From Selaginella moellendorffii (lineage: Eukaryota; Streptophyta; Lycopodiopsida; Selaginellales; Selaginellaceae), in NCBI RefSeq assembly GCF_000143415.4, contig NW_003314363.1, positions 62,001 through 126,000 on the forward strand: 64,000 bases of DNA, given 5' to 3'. The position numbers and the translations under genes were made by a program. This document shows positions 31,794 through 44,317 of the stretch, piece by piece. How positions within the stretch are numbered: position 1 is the stretch's first letter; each line of letters starts with the position of its first letter. The notes under the pieces were generated by a model. The model worked only from the letters and a program-made list of their open reading frames with translations. It did no database searches and had not been told where the DNA came from.

Positions 31794-31968
31794 TGTGAGT
31801 GCATGGAATATGGAAAGGGAATACAGAAATGTGCATATCAATTAGCCCAAAAACCCTAGCTTATATACAAGAGCGAGTGGTCCGGATTGAAACCAATCCG
31901 ACGGCTACCAAAATCCCACTAAGCTAATATTAGTATACGGCATCGTAGCTGTACACTTGGCCCTCACA
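31794..31968 (-). repeat. Element D 5' LTR (short, about 175 bp)
   Basis: Plus-strand reading TGTGAGTGCATGG ... GGCCCTCACA. Adjacent internal minus-strand sequence TGGTGGAGGAGAGGGGC occupies the primer-binding position but does not match initiator tRNA-Met. Similar tips recur at about 32406-32498 and 43905-43957. Confidence 0.65.
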
Positions 31969-32492
31969 TATATATATATATATATATATATTGTCATTAT
32001 TATTAATAAGTTTAAGTTCAAGTTGTGAGTGCTCGGGATATAAGAATAAGTATATTAATTGGGGTTTAGACCTTTTCTTATATACAAGAATGGATGGATC
32101 AAATTCAGTCCCAAAAAGATAGTTCATATGCTATAGTACTATAATTAATGTATTACCTAGCTAAAGTAATATATATTATTACTATATATTATTACTTTAT
32201 AATAATATAGCGTTCGTAATATATTACCATATTATGGAGTGGTAATATGGTTTAGGGTTTAGGTTCTTTGCTTATGAACCTTTATTGATAGTTTATGGTT
32301 ATCAATACCTTTATTGATAGTTTTGTGGGAGTTTCAGATTTTTATGGTAGTTTATAATTGCCTAACAGAAGCCCTAGATGTTCCACCTAATTTATTATCA
32401 TCACCTGGTCCGGATTGAAACCAATCTGACGGCTACCAAAATCCCGCTACGCTAATATTAGTATACGGCATCGTAGCCGTACACTTGGCCCT

Positions 32493-32534
<42 letters not shown>

Positions 32535-33260
32535 AAAATATATTTTTTGTCATTATTATTAATAAGTTCAAGTTGTGAGTGCTCGGGATATAGGAATAAG
32601 AATATATATTCTTATATATATATATATATATGTATATATATACACACACACACATGTATTTATAAACCTTACACCATCCTCCCCTCTGGAAGATGAAAAG
32701 GTGGTGATAATAAGTTAGGTGGAACATCTAGGGCTTCTGTTAAGTGATTATAAACTACCATAAAAATCTGAAACTCCCACAAAACTATCAATAAAGTTAT
32801 TGATAACCATGATTGAAATAAAATCCAAAGCCATGGCATAAGTATTAATTAACTATAGAACCTCGATAAACCAATTGCAACTCCATATGCAACTCCTAAA
32901 TGCTTAAACCAACCACACAACCATAAATTTGAATTGGGGAGGTCGGATTCGCTCTATTCGTCCTTTACATTTTCTTTATCCCCTTCTCAAAGGAAATTTT
33001 TTTTAAAGCACTAGCTCCATTTAGACTCATTGCACTTGTCCTCATTCCACCATCTATGTCCGGCCTCACTCCAATATTACATCCATTCAGTTTCACTACA
33101 TCAAAGTTGGATGTTTTTTTCGGATTTGCTATACTCATCCTCACTCCATAATTCATATTGTTTGCCTTCGCTCCACTATCGTATGCGTTCGTCCTCACTC
33201 CATTGTTGGGGCCGGACTCCCGTCTGTCCCCTCTACCCCCTCCTTCGAGGAATTTTTTTT
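31969..33260. other. AT-rich LTR fragments of D/J type with (TA)n tracts
   Basis: TA tracts at 31966-31991, 32498-32529 and 32614-32640. The segment 32406-32498 repeats the D LTR tip; 32024-32170 and 32577-32620 repeat the J LTR start (TGTGAGTGCTCGGGATATA). The inverted pair 32277-32390 and 32720-32800 (TTTTGTGGGAGTTTCAGATT) also occurs. No gene seen. Confidence 0.55.
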
Positions 33261-34052
33261 TTTAAGTGTCAGGGCAAAAAGGAGAAAATGAGAAAAATTG
33301 AGGAAAAATAATTGTGGAAGAAGAAAAAGTAAATAAAGAAGCATCGGAAGAGGAATTTGCAGCAACTAACAATACAAAAATGGGGAAATCAAAAGAACAT
33401 TTACTTAAAACTTGGAAAATAGAGGATTTCCTATCATAAAATACTTCAGCAACTACAATATAAGCAAAAGATTCACACTGTTCAACTCCCTCAACACATA
33501 ATTTAACACTTGAGACAGGAAAATTAATAATAACATCCACACTCTCAAGGGAATATATAAACTCTTTAGCAGTAATAGTAAAGCAAGGGCTCTCAGTGGC
33601 ACTCATAAGTGGGGACTGTAAGTGACTAATTTTTTCCATTCTACTTTAGTCACTTAACCACACCTCCAACCACTTGGAGGAGTCTCATTCACAACCTCCA
33701 TAAGTCCCACTCAGGACTTGGGGCTTGCTAGCCCCGATAATGACATCCATGCCACTCAACCTTTGCACTTGGTCCAAGTACTCCACGTGTCCAGTCCCAT
33801 GACCGACACCCCAAAGCACCACCAACATACCAGCCCGTTACACTAGGCCATGCCCAATCACCTTGGTCACATCGGTGGTCTAACACCACTTGCATTGCAA
33901 TCCCGTCTCTCCAAGACTGGGCCATCCGTCCATGAGTGGTCATCCCAGATCCACTCCTTAGCATCCTTAGGATGTCTGCAGACATGGGGAATAGCCTTTC
34001 CCAATATCTCCTTTCTGGTCCCCACCAAGTCCCTTTCTGTCCTTGGCCATGT

Positions 34053-35208
34053 TGTAGTGCACGTGGTTTTGACCCTTTATCCTATGGTGGTTTACCATAG
34101 GATAACACCACGAAGCGGAACCTAAACCCTCTTTGTGCCACGTGACAGATGCCACGTGTCACATGCCACGTGTCTATGCCACGTGTCCATAGGAACCCGA
34201 GGTTTAGGGCCTTGGGCCACTGAACGAAGGAACGGTGCCAAACTCTCAAGCATGGAGCCAAGGAGTGATAGAACCGAACCACGGAGCAACTCCCGAGCAT
34301 AAAGCCCAAGGAGCGAAGGGACAAGGGCCCGGAGCGACTTGGAACAGTCCTAGAGTAACCAGCATCCCAATGCCAGGGCCAGCATGCAAAACGGAGCCAA
34401 ACGAGGTCTGGCGCTATTTCGGCATACCGGTGGCCTAACGTGAGGACATGGGTACTCCACCAGCTAGCATGGAATGGAACTTGGGCTTAGACCCAAGCCG
34501 GACGCAGAACAAGGACAGGCACGCAAGTGGGAGCTAGACTATACCTCAGGTTGGTTAGCCATGCCCAACCTACCCACTATCCTTACTATACATTTGGAAC
34601 CCCCCCCCACAGCCCCCCCCCCCCCCCCCTTGAGGAACACACACTTTGGGCTTTCACCCCAAGCCTCCCTTAGTATCAGGAGTTAGTCTCTGGGACAAGC
34701 TCGAAACTTACTAAATATGGAATGTCCCTAGATTGCGAATTTGGACACGGGACGAACACCATTGTGTTCAGGAAGATCTCTACATTCCGTAGATATGCCA
34801 AATGAGCAAATCTAGACACTTTCCATAAATAGCATTTGGGACCGAAATGAGACTAACACAAAGGGCATGATAGCGAGGGTGTTTGGCAGACACGGTAAGC
34901 TATCATGTAGCGATATTGAGGGACTAATCTCAATACACGAGGGTTCTTGTCACTAGCCAGTGCAAGACATAACGAGACGGGAACTCCTTACCGGGCTAAG
35001 TATGCTTAGCTAATAACACGTAGGAATTCTGTCCTTATGCTCGTGCGGTCTAAGTACACTCGAAATGCCCAGTTAACTCCACTAGCACAAGAGGGACTGA
35101 TAAAGGGTCCAGCAATACCGACCTCCTGCCATCGTGGCAGTAAAGTAAGAGTGTCCGTAAGGACTGGTTGACAGGTAACTTTCAATACCCGAAGTCACAT
35201 TCGCGACA
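34053..35208 (-). mobile_element. Solo LTR of a third family (G), no hexamer array
   Basis: Plus-strand reading TGTAGTGCACGTGG ... CATTCGCGACA, 1156 bp, exact TSD CATGT at 34048-34052 and 35209-35213. It shares the poly-C tract and TGGGCTTTCACCCC core with element E's LTR. Where E has the array it has unrelated sequence (from about 34690). Confidence 0.85.
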
Positions 35209-35931
35209 CATGTTCGCCAACACTGCCATTGGATCAAGGCCCACAAGCTCGACCACTAAGTCCTACAGTCCTCTGGGACTTCCTCACCGCATGACTATAT
35301 CCTTGGTCACTACACCAGAGGACTACTCCTCTTCCTTTCCACAGTCTGGGCCTTTGGGACAACATTTCGGAACACCATGGCCTTACGCAAGCCTCGTGGG
35401 TACTCTCCCCGCCTTCCGCCTTTGGGTGCTCTAGCCATGGGCTTAGAGTGAGGTTCCGTTGAGCCACGCCTGGTATCCAAGTAGGTAGTGCCACCCACAC
35501 TTGGACTGGGAGCATCGGCCAGTCGATCTCCCGAGGGAACTAGAGCCGGCTCTTGAACACTTCACCAAGCTACCCTGCTTGTCGGTCTATGTTCACTCTA
35601 GTCCAAGCTTGGACTTCCCAGTGGGCAGCTCATCACCCAACACTGGGTATAGCCTTCTTGGGCCAAACTGGCCTTTCCTGGCCAAATTGGCTCCACTGCA
35701 GTCCTCCCCCTACCATACTTTTGGAGCTCACCAAACCCCCCAGGGTCTGGGAGATGAACGCTTTGGGCTTTCACCTTCTCAGACTCGAACTCGGACTCGG
35801 ACTGGGACTGGGACTTGGACTCAGACTCGGACTCGGACTCAGACTCGGCCTCAGTCTCGGCCTCGGCCTCGGTCTCGGTCTTGGTCCTGATCTCGGTCCC
35901 GGTCTCAGTCTCGGTCTCGGTCTCGGTCCCG

Positions 35932-37482
35932 TGTAAGCGACTAATTTTTTCATTTTACTTTAGCCACTTAGCCGCACCTCCGACCACTTGGAGGAGTCTT
36001 ATTCACAACCTCCATAAGTCCCAGTTAGGACTTGGGGCTTGCTAGCCTCCATGCCACTCAACCTTTGCACTTGGTCCAAGTGCTCCACGTGTCCAATCCC
36101 ATGATCGACACCCCAAGGTACCACCGACATACCAGCCTGTTACGCTAGGCCATGCCTACTCACCTTGGTCACATCGGTGGTCCAACACCACCTGCATTGC
36201 AATCCCGTCTCTCCAAGACTGGGCCATCCGTCCATGAGTGGTCAGCCCAGATCCACTCCTTTGCTTCCTTAGGATGCCCATAGACATGGGGAATAGCCTT
36301 CCCCAATATCTCCTTTCCGGTCCTCACTAAGTCCCTTTCTGTCCATGGCTGTGCTTGCCAACACTGCCACTGGGGCAAGGCCTATAGGCCTGATTGCTAA
36401 GTCCCATGGTCCTCTGGGACTTCCTCACCATATGACTGTGTCCTTGGTCACCACACTAGAGGGTTATTCCTCTTCTTTTCCACAGTCTAGGACTTTGGGA
36501 CACTATTTTGGAACACCGTGGCCCTACGCGGGCCTCCTAGGTACTCTCCCTGCCTTCCGCCTTTGGGTGCTCTAGCCATGGGCTTAGAGCGAGGTTCCGT
36601 TGAGCCACGCCTGGTATCCAAGTAGGTAGTGCCACCCACACTTGGACTGAGAGCATTAACCATTCGATCTCCCGGGGGAACTAAAGCCGGCTCTTGAACA
36701 CTTCACCAAGTTACCCCGCTTGTTGGTCCATATTCACTCTAGTTTTGGACTTCTCAGTGGTCAGCTCATCACCCAACACTGGGTATGGCTTTCCTGGGCC
36801 CAATTGGCCTTTCCTGGGCCAAACTTGCCTTTCCTGGCCAAACTGGCTCCTTGGGCTCCGACCCCCACACTCTCCCTACTATACTTTTGGAACCCCCTGC
36901 AGCCCCCCCCCCCCCCCCCCCCTAGGGGACAAATTGCTTTGGGCTTTCACCCAACTGCCTGTATTAGTATTTGGACTCGGACTCAAGCTTGAACTCGGAC
37001 TCGGACTCGGTCTTGGTCCCGGTTTCGGACTCGGACTCGGTCTGGGTCTCGGTTCCATCCCGGATCCATCTCGGACTCCATCTTGGGTCCATCTCGGACT
37101 CCATCTCAGACTCCATCTTGGGTCCATCTCGGGTCCACCTCATACTCCATCTCAGGTCCATCTCGGGTCCACCTCAGACTCCATCTCGGGTCCATCTCGG
37201 ACTCCAACTCGGACTCCATCTTGGACTCCATCTCAGACTCCATCTTGGACACTTCCACGTGTCATGTGTTGGTCCTTTTGGGTCCCCTTTTTGGAGCCTC
37301 GCTTATTGCTCGCTTCGTACTCGTTCCTCGAGCACTTTGTTGGGAGTTCCACTCCTGCTCTTGACCTTTCCAGTCGGAACTTTTAGTCCAAATGTGTTAC
37401 GCTTGTTTGGCTTTCGCTTTGGCCACTACCACATGGCACCCTTTCAGCTCCACTTTGGGGCCTAGGGATTTTGTGTCTCACA
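35932..37482 (-). mobile_element. F-family solo LTR inserted inside a hexamer array
   Basis: Plus-strand reading TGTAAGCGACT ... TGTGTCTCACA, 1551 bp, exact TSD TCCCG at 35927-35931 and 37483-37487. It has a poly-C tract at about 36904-36922 of E/G type and its own array at about 36968-37255. Confidence 0.88.
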
Positions 37483-39100
37483 TCCCGGTCTCGGTCTCAG
37501 TCCCAGTCTCGGTCTCGACCTTGGACTCCATCTCGGGTCCTTCTCGGACTCCATCTCGGATTCCATCTCGGGTCCATCTCGGACTCCGTCTTGGTCCATC
37601 TCGGGCTCCATCTCGGACTCCATCTTGGACTCCGTCTCGGTCCATCTCGGACTCCATCTCAGACTCCATCTCGGATCCATCTTGGACTCTATCTCGGACT
37701 CCATCTTGGACTCCATCTCGGGTCTATCTCGGGTCTATCTCAGGTCCTTCTCAGACTCCATCTTGGACTCCATCTCAGACTCATCCACGTGTCATGTGGT
37801 GGTCCTTTTGGGTCCTTTTTTGGAGCCTCGCTTATTGCTCGCTTCGTACTCGTTCCTCGAGCCCTTTGTTGGGAGTTCCACTCCCGCTCCCGACCTTTCA
37901 AGTCAAAGCTTTTGGTCTAAACGTGTTACATTCATTTGGCTTTCGCTTCGGCCACTACTACGTGGCACCCTTTTGGCTCCACTTTGGGGCCTAGGGATTT
38001 TGTGTCTCACAAGGACATACATTCAACCCGAAAGTCTGGCCAAAGTGACTTAACACTAGAACTAATCAAAGACTCTACTAATGAAACAAAAGCAAGATTC
38101 TCAACTTCATGGATACACTCAACATCCAAATTAGTATAAGGAGGATAGAAAATACTCAACTCAACATTAGACTAAGAATGAGAATCATGAGAGTCACAAA
38201 TGATTGATGTGCCAGGAGAAGAAAACACTACAGATGAGGAATAAATACTAAGAACATGAGAAAGTGGCTCAAGCCGAGAAATAAAAAAAAGTTAGGAAAA
38301 AGAAAAAGGGAAAGAAAAAGGATCAAATGGCAAATTGAAATATTGACACCTACCCTGTGAAATCTTCACTTCATCTCCAAAGCTATTTCCATAATAATCA
38401 AGCTCATCATCACACTTTAGAATCCATTCAAGCTTGTACACGTCGTCTTCCCATAAACTTGATCCTCGAACATTCCCTAAGAATTGGATTGCATCATCCA
38501 TAACTCGCCAATTAATATCACGATCACACTCCACATCAATAGGAGATGGCAGAACACCAAGAATAGGACAAGCTGTGTAATCACGTCCCTTAAAAACTGG
38601 AGACGGCAACACACCAAAGATGGGCGCAACACCAATATCATCACACCCCACAGCACCAAAATTTCAATTCAACGGAGCAGCATTAGTAGCTTCAAGTGAC
38701 ATACTCCTTGATCAATGACGGCGTGGCATGGTGGAAGAAGGGGAATGCAATGAAGACTAGAAGAAAGAGTAGATCTAAGCACAACAATAGTTAAATTTTA
38801 GATCTTGCAAAAAGCTAATACAGATCTAAATCTAAAAGAGAATGAAAAAATAAAAACAAAAAAAGCACAATCTTGAACACTAGAGCAAAGCACTACCAAA
38901 AAGCTTTGCCCTTCAAAAATAAATTACGCTGCCCTTTCCACCAATGTGAATGTTCGGGATATAGGAATAGGTATATTAATTGGGGTTTAGTCCCCTGCTT
39001 ATATACAAGAATAGATGGACTAGATTTAGTCCCAAATAGACAGTCTATATGCTATAGTATTATAATTAGTTTATTACCTAGCTAAGGTAATATATGTATT

Positions 39101-41910
39101 TACAAACATTACAAAGTTAAATATATAATATAGTTATAAATAATAAATTAAAATATTTAACAAAGAATATAAAAATCTAATATAAAAACTAAGGTAATAA
39201 GTTTTTTCCTAGTTCAAATAGGTTTTATGACGAAGTTTTTCTATAGATTTTCTAGTGAATCAGAATTATCTTTAGAACTCACTTTGCATGTCAACAGAAT
39301 TATATAAGACATTTAGCCATACAATATTCCACTTATCAAACATATGCTTAAACTAAGACAAGTTGACAATCTAGAATAGAAAGGGAGGTAGCATTGATTC
39401 TTTTTGTTTTGGATGTCTAACATACATGGATCAAAGGCAATTCGCTCAAACTCTTGTGGAGATGGATCATTGATATTGAAGAACTCTAAGGCTATGAAGG
39501 TGCTAAAGAAAATTCAATGTATAACCTCGTGTATCCAATATATGAGCTATGTTTATAGATAGCTTTTTGTCATGCTAGAAACATCATGGATGCTAAAGAA
39601 GTTTTAGTTTGAAGTAGTTTATATTACTCTACAAATTCAAAATCTTCTCCCTCACTTAACAAGCCAAGATAAAACTCAAAATAAGCATAGATAGTAAAAT
39701 GTTAGAGCTTCATTATATAAATATGGATGTTTTTTTTGTAAGCAAACTGGATTCTAGAAGCAAGCTTAAGGCTATGAACCATGAGTTAAAGGGTATAGCT
39801 TTTGGTGGGCCCAAATGCAAAACAAAAATATAAATGTTTAATAGGGATCTCTCAAGCTAGTTGGCCATTCTTTACTATATATTTAAAACCCTTTATATAA
39901 AAGCATGCTATTGTAAACAAACAAAGGGAACAATTCGAAAGACGATCCATAGGGGTTCAAATATAAAAGGAAAGGGCCCATGAATAAAAGTGCACCTCCT
40001 TTTTCAATCGGTTAAGGGTTTTGGGATATTTGGGGTTAAGCGTCCTTTGGTTTAAATAGTATTGGGTTGGATGACCTCTCAGAAAATCCAAACTCAGAAG
40101 CTTACATTTGGTATTAAAGGGGTCTCGGGTTTGACTTTGTTGGTTGGCTAGGGGAATCACACCACATGTTGATTGACATCTGGCAAGGGTTCAATATGCT
40201 CCGATAGGGTTTGACCCGAGGGGTAGGGTGTCAAGAGAGCAGGCTCTTGGGAGAGCTGTGGTTTTCAGCTTCTGTTTATAAGGGTGTGAACTTACAAGGA
40301 AGCATGGTGAATTATAAACAACCAAAAGCAACGACTCAAAAGACGATCCATAAAGGTTTAAATATAGAGGGAAAGGGCCTATGAATAAAAGTGCACACCT
40401 TTTTTCAATTGGTTAAAAGTCTTGGGATATTTGGGGTTAAGTGTTTTTGGGTTTGAATATGGGTGATCTCCCGAGAAGTCCAAACTCAAGAGCTTACAAC
40501 TATGACCTTTTAGCTTAGTCCCAAGAATTATAGTCTCTAAGATAATCTTGAAAACTTATTATATATGAAATGGTGTTAGATTGCAAATTTGTAAGCCAAA
40601 ATAACACTATCATGTTTAGAACAATCTCTATATTTCATAGATATGCCCAATTAACAAATATAGGCACTTTCTATAAATAGTTAAAAGGACTAAACAAGAC
40701 TAATACATGCAAAATGATAACTAGAATGTTTCACAAACATGATAAACTATCATATAGTGATATTAAGAGATTAATGCTTAATAAGAGTTATTGTCAAAGC
40801 AGTGCAACAACTAAAAGCAAAACTGAGTATACTCAACAAGAAACACATAATAACTAAAAAGAATAACTTGAAAGATGATCTATTGAAATTTGAATATAGA
40901 AAGAAAGAGCCATAAATAAAAGTGCACACTTTTTACCAATTGGTTAATAGTCTTGGAATACTTGATATTAAATGTCCTTGGGTTTAAGTAATATTGAGTT
41001 AAATGTCTTTTGTTGGAAATTATACCATATGTTGGCATTTGGCAGTGTATTGAGGAACGAGGGGAAGAGAAAGTTCTAGGTAGGGGACACATGGAACCCC
41101 ATCCAATATTATATTACAAGACCAATATTGTTATATTGTTGAGCTTTACCAATCACCCCTTCATGCAAGAAAAAAGGAATAAGTAATTACACTATAAGGC
41201 TATATTCTTAAGCTTTACCAATCGCAAGAAAAAGGAATAATTAAAGTGTAAAACATGATAAAAAGATCTAATAATTTATCTCTGATATAGCTCTAAACTA
41301 AAAATAAAAAGAAAAAGACCATAAAATAGAAACTTTTGGGAGTGCCACTATAAGTTATTGCCAAGATCTAGGTAGTCTTCCTCATATTATAGCTTCTACA
41401 TCATGAATCCTCCACCTCAAGCTTGCCATACCTGTTATAGCAATGTTTGGTCATGGTTGTTAGACCTCTAAACTAGCACCTCACTATAGCTGTAGTAGTA
41501 TCATGGTCGCTATGGTCGTGAACCAAGAAATGCTGTACTTGCTATGGTAAAAAGTGCTATGGCTAAATGTACCACATGTAGTTATAGAAAATATATTATC
41601 ACTTAAAATATCAAAGGATAAATAAAGATAAAATAGCCACTAAAAGCTCTTTTATTATGCAATTACATTTTTTAAATTGGCTAAAGAGAAGAGAGATAAA
41701 AGTGTGCTACACTAAGCATTAACTATAACTAGAGTGATATATGCAATCAAGAAAGAAGCAATACCAAAGAACCTAGTTAAGATGCATTTTGCTCTTGCAA
41801 TCACCAAGACTCAAAAGCTTAGCTAAATCTCAAAACGTAAAAATCATTAATGTTGCTTTCATATGAAATATGAACTTATGAACATACATATCCTAACATT
41901 GGGAAGCTAA
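39101..41910. other. Old AT-rich repeat DNA with a thrice-repeated segment
   Basis: No gene seen. A segment containing AAAGGGCC(T/C)ATGAATAAAAGTGCAC and GGGATATTTGGGGTTAAG recurs at about 39945-40060, 40330-40450 and 40865-40985, with increasing decay. The stretch 40500-40830 looks like a decayed copy of G-LTR sequence (compare 34690-34990). Confidence 0.5.
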
Positions 41911-43605
41911 TGTGAGACACAAATCCTAAAGCCCAAAGTGGAATTGAAAGTGTGCTACATAGCAATGGTTAAAGTAGAAGTTCAACAAGTATAACCCGTT
42001 TAGACCAAAAGCTCTAACTTAAAAAGTCGAAAGTGGGAGTGGAATTTCAAACGAAGTGCTTGAGGGATAAATGAGCCTTTAGAAAGGGACATGAGAAAGA
42101 CTGACATATGGCAAGTGTCATGACACATGGAAGTGTTAAGACTGAATATGAGATGGAGTTCCAAACAGGCATCTGAGAAGGAGAGATGGAGTCCATGATG
42201 GAATCCAGAAGTCTACCAAGCGTAACATGTTTGGACCAAAAGCTCCGACTTGGAAAGTCGAGAGCAGGAATGGAATTCCAAACAAAGTGCTTGAGGGATA
42301 AATGAGCTTTTAGAAAGGAACACAAGAAGGACTGACACATGGCAAGTGTCATGACACATGGAAGTGTTGGGACTGAATCTGAAATGGAGTCTAAGAAGGA
42401 GTCCAAAAGAAAGTCCGAGAAGCAGTCTAAGATGGAATATAAAATGAAGTCCAAAGGAGTCCGAGATGGAGGCTAAGGTTGAATTTGAGATGGAGACCAA
42501 GACTAGGTCTAAGACCAAGGCTGAGATTGAGATTGAGAATAAATCTGAAATTGAGATTAAGATTAAGATGAGACTGAGATTAAGATTAAGACCAAGATCG
42601 AGTCCAAATCCAAATTTGAATACTAATATAGATCAAGGGGAAAGAGATTGTACCCTGGGGGGGAGGGGGGGAGGGAAGGCTAATATGACCTGGTGAGTGA
42701 TGATATGACTATTGAGGAATCCAAAACTAGAGTGAATATAAACAAACAAATGGGGTAATTGGGTGAAGTGTTAAAAAACCTACTCTAATTCCCCTAGAAG
42801 ATCAAATGGTCAATGCTCTCAATCTAAGTGTGGGTGATATTACTTACTTGGATACTTAGTGTAACTTATTGGAACCTCACTCTAGCTATATGGCTAAGGC
42901 ACCTAAGGGCAGAAGGTGGGAGAGTACCCATGAGGCTTGTGTAAGGTCACTATAGCGCATGTGATCATGGGATGAAATTTAGATATACTGTCACCGTGGA
43001 TCCTTGGAACCTTAAGGGATAAATGGGGATAAAATAGCCAATTAGTCAATAGTCAATGAGGACATTGACATCTCTGAAGGGGGGGTGAATGTAGTGCATG
43101 TGATTATGGGATGAGATTTGGATATACTGTCACTGTGAATCCTTGGAACCATGAGCTTTAACTCTGTGGCAATGTTGAACGAGCACTACTGTGAATAAAG
43201 TGGGACTTAGTGAGGACTGAAGAAAGGATATTAGGGAAGAGTGTTCTCATGTCGTCAGGCATCCTAAGGGTGGTGTTGTCAAGGGATAACCACTCATAGA
43301 CAAATAGCCCAATTCATAGGAGACAAGTCTGTAGTATGGGTGGTCTTGGATTACTAATAAAATGAAAGTGAATGAACATAGCCTTAACGTAAGGGGCTGA
43401 TATATCTGTGGTATCTTTATGTGTCTATGTTGGGATTAGACATATAGAGCATTTGGACTAAATGTAAAGGCAAAGTTGTATAAAGGCCATTCATAGGACT
43501 ATCAAGTTCCCAAGTTAGAAATAGAATTTATGGAGGTTGTGAGTGAAATTCTTTCAAGTGGTCAAAAGTGTGATTAAAGTATAATGGAAAAATTAGTTGC
43601 TTACA
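41911..43605 (+). mobile_element. Aged F-family solo LTR
   Basis: Begins TGTGAGACACAAATCC, ends TTAGTTGCTTACA. Flanks GCTAA (41906-41910) and ACTAA (43606-43610) match at 4 of 5 bases. Most differences from younger F LTRs are C-to-T or G-to-A, and the hexamer array (about 42370-42620) is strongly degraded. A stretch (41.9-42.2 kb) is duplicated at 42.2-42.4 kb. Confidence 0.72.
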
Positions 43606-44317
43606 ACTAAATCACTTTTGTCAAAATTTCAAGATCACTTAATGATTTAAGATAAGAACAAGATCAACAAATGAATTAATGCCCAATACATACAATTTCA
43701 ATTTAGAGGTAAAAATATACCTTACTTAAAGGTATATTATATTTTAAATAACTTGTGCCATTTGCTCTGTAACGCAATTTATCTCTCTCATCTTAACCCA
43801 ATTAATAAAGAGATAATCATTTTATAAGAAAAACTATTTTATGCCTATTTATACCAAAGGGAACTAACAGTTTTGCTGCTGAACTACCTGTTAGATACAT
43901 CAATCTGCACAACTAATATTAATATACAACATCATAGTCGTACACTTGGACCTCACATAACTAGCTTTTTTTATTCAAATACAACACATTGTATTATTAT
44001 ACATTTCCATATCTTTTTCTTTTCATCTCAAACCATATATTATATACAGCAATCCAATGCCTCTCAGTGTTTTGCAGTTACATGCAAGAACATGAAAGTA
44101 TTTAAAATTGACAAGCTCAAATTTTGTATTATTTTTGAGTGGAAAACCTGGCTAGCAAAAAGTTCTGTTGGGACACACACATTAATCCTGCAAACTAAAT
44201 TAAAGAATATTTGAAATAACCTTACAATAAAAAAAAAACACTTTTTTTTGCAGCTATTCCTGAACTCCTGTTAAACTTTCTAGTGGAAAGACGAGGCCTG
44301 AAAAGGCTGCGCATTTA
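43606..44317. other. AT-rich DNA with D-type LTR tip
   Basis: 43905-43957 resembles the D LTR end (CTAATATTAATATACAACAT ... GGACCTCACA). No gene is supported. Confidence 0.4.

Larger units (their letters stand above)
17834..31968 (-). mobile_element. Element D: older Ty3-type element lacking RT, split by element F
   Basis: Minus-strand order: 5' LTR (31794-31968), gag pieces, degenerate protease, integrase zinc finger and core start (29339-30008), then after the 10.6-kb insertion F the integrase core end and C-terminus (17891-18722), a polypurine tract, and the 3' LTR end (17834-17858). Skipping F and one CAAGA copy makes the integrase frame continuous. Reverse transcriptase and RNase H are absent between protease and integrase, so this copy could not replicate alone. 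The rest of the 3' LTR lies left of element E, around 10.1-10.4 kb, heavily altered. Confidence 0.78.
33617..38011 (-). mobile_element. F-family solo LTR, itself hosting two other solo LTRs
   Basis: Plus-strand reading TGTAAGTGACT ... GTCTCACA. Flanks GGGAC (33612-33616) and AGGAC (38012-38016) match at 4 of 5 bases, consistent with an aged TSD. LTR pieces are 33617-34052, 35214-35931 and 37488-38011; the hexamer array is split by the insertion at 35932. Confidence 0.78.
32024..39100 (-). mobile_element. Element J: decayed retroelement hosting the 33.6-38.0 kb solo LTR cluster
   Basis: LTR-like sequence at 38946-39100 (TGTGAATGTTCGGGATATAGG onward) matches 32024-32170. Adjacent to the right LTR, the minus strand reads TGGTGGAAAGGGCAGCG, similar to element D's primer-binding position. 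Internal open stretches lie on the minus strand at 38292-38760 (contains GVLPSPVFKGRDYT) and 33262-33616. They continue across the solo LTR insertion at 33617-38011. No RT or integrase motif seen, so the class is uncertain. Confidence 0.45.

Noticed and set aside
32706-32800. Inverted similarity between 32277-32390 and 32720-32800 as a MITE
   Set aside because: No clear TSD or terminal inverted repeats; more likely oppositely oriented fragments of the same short LTR family.
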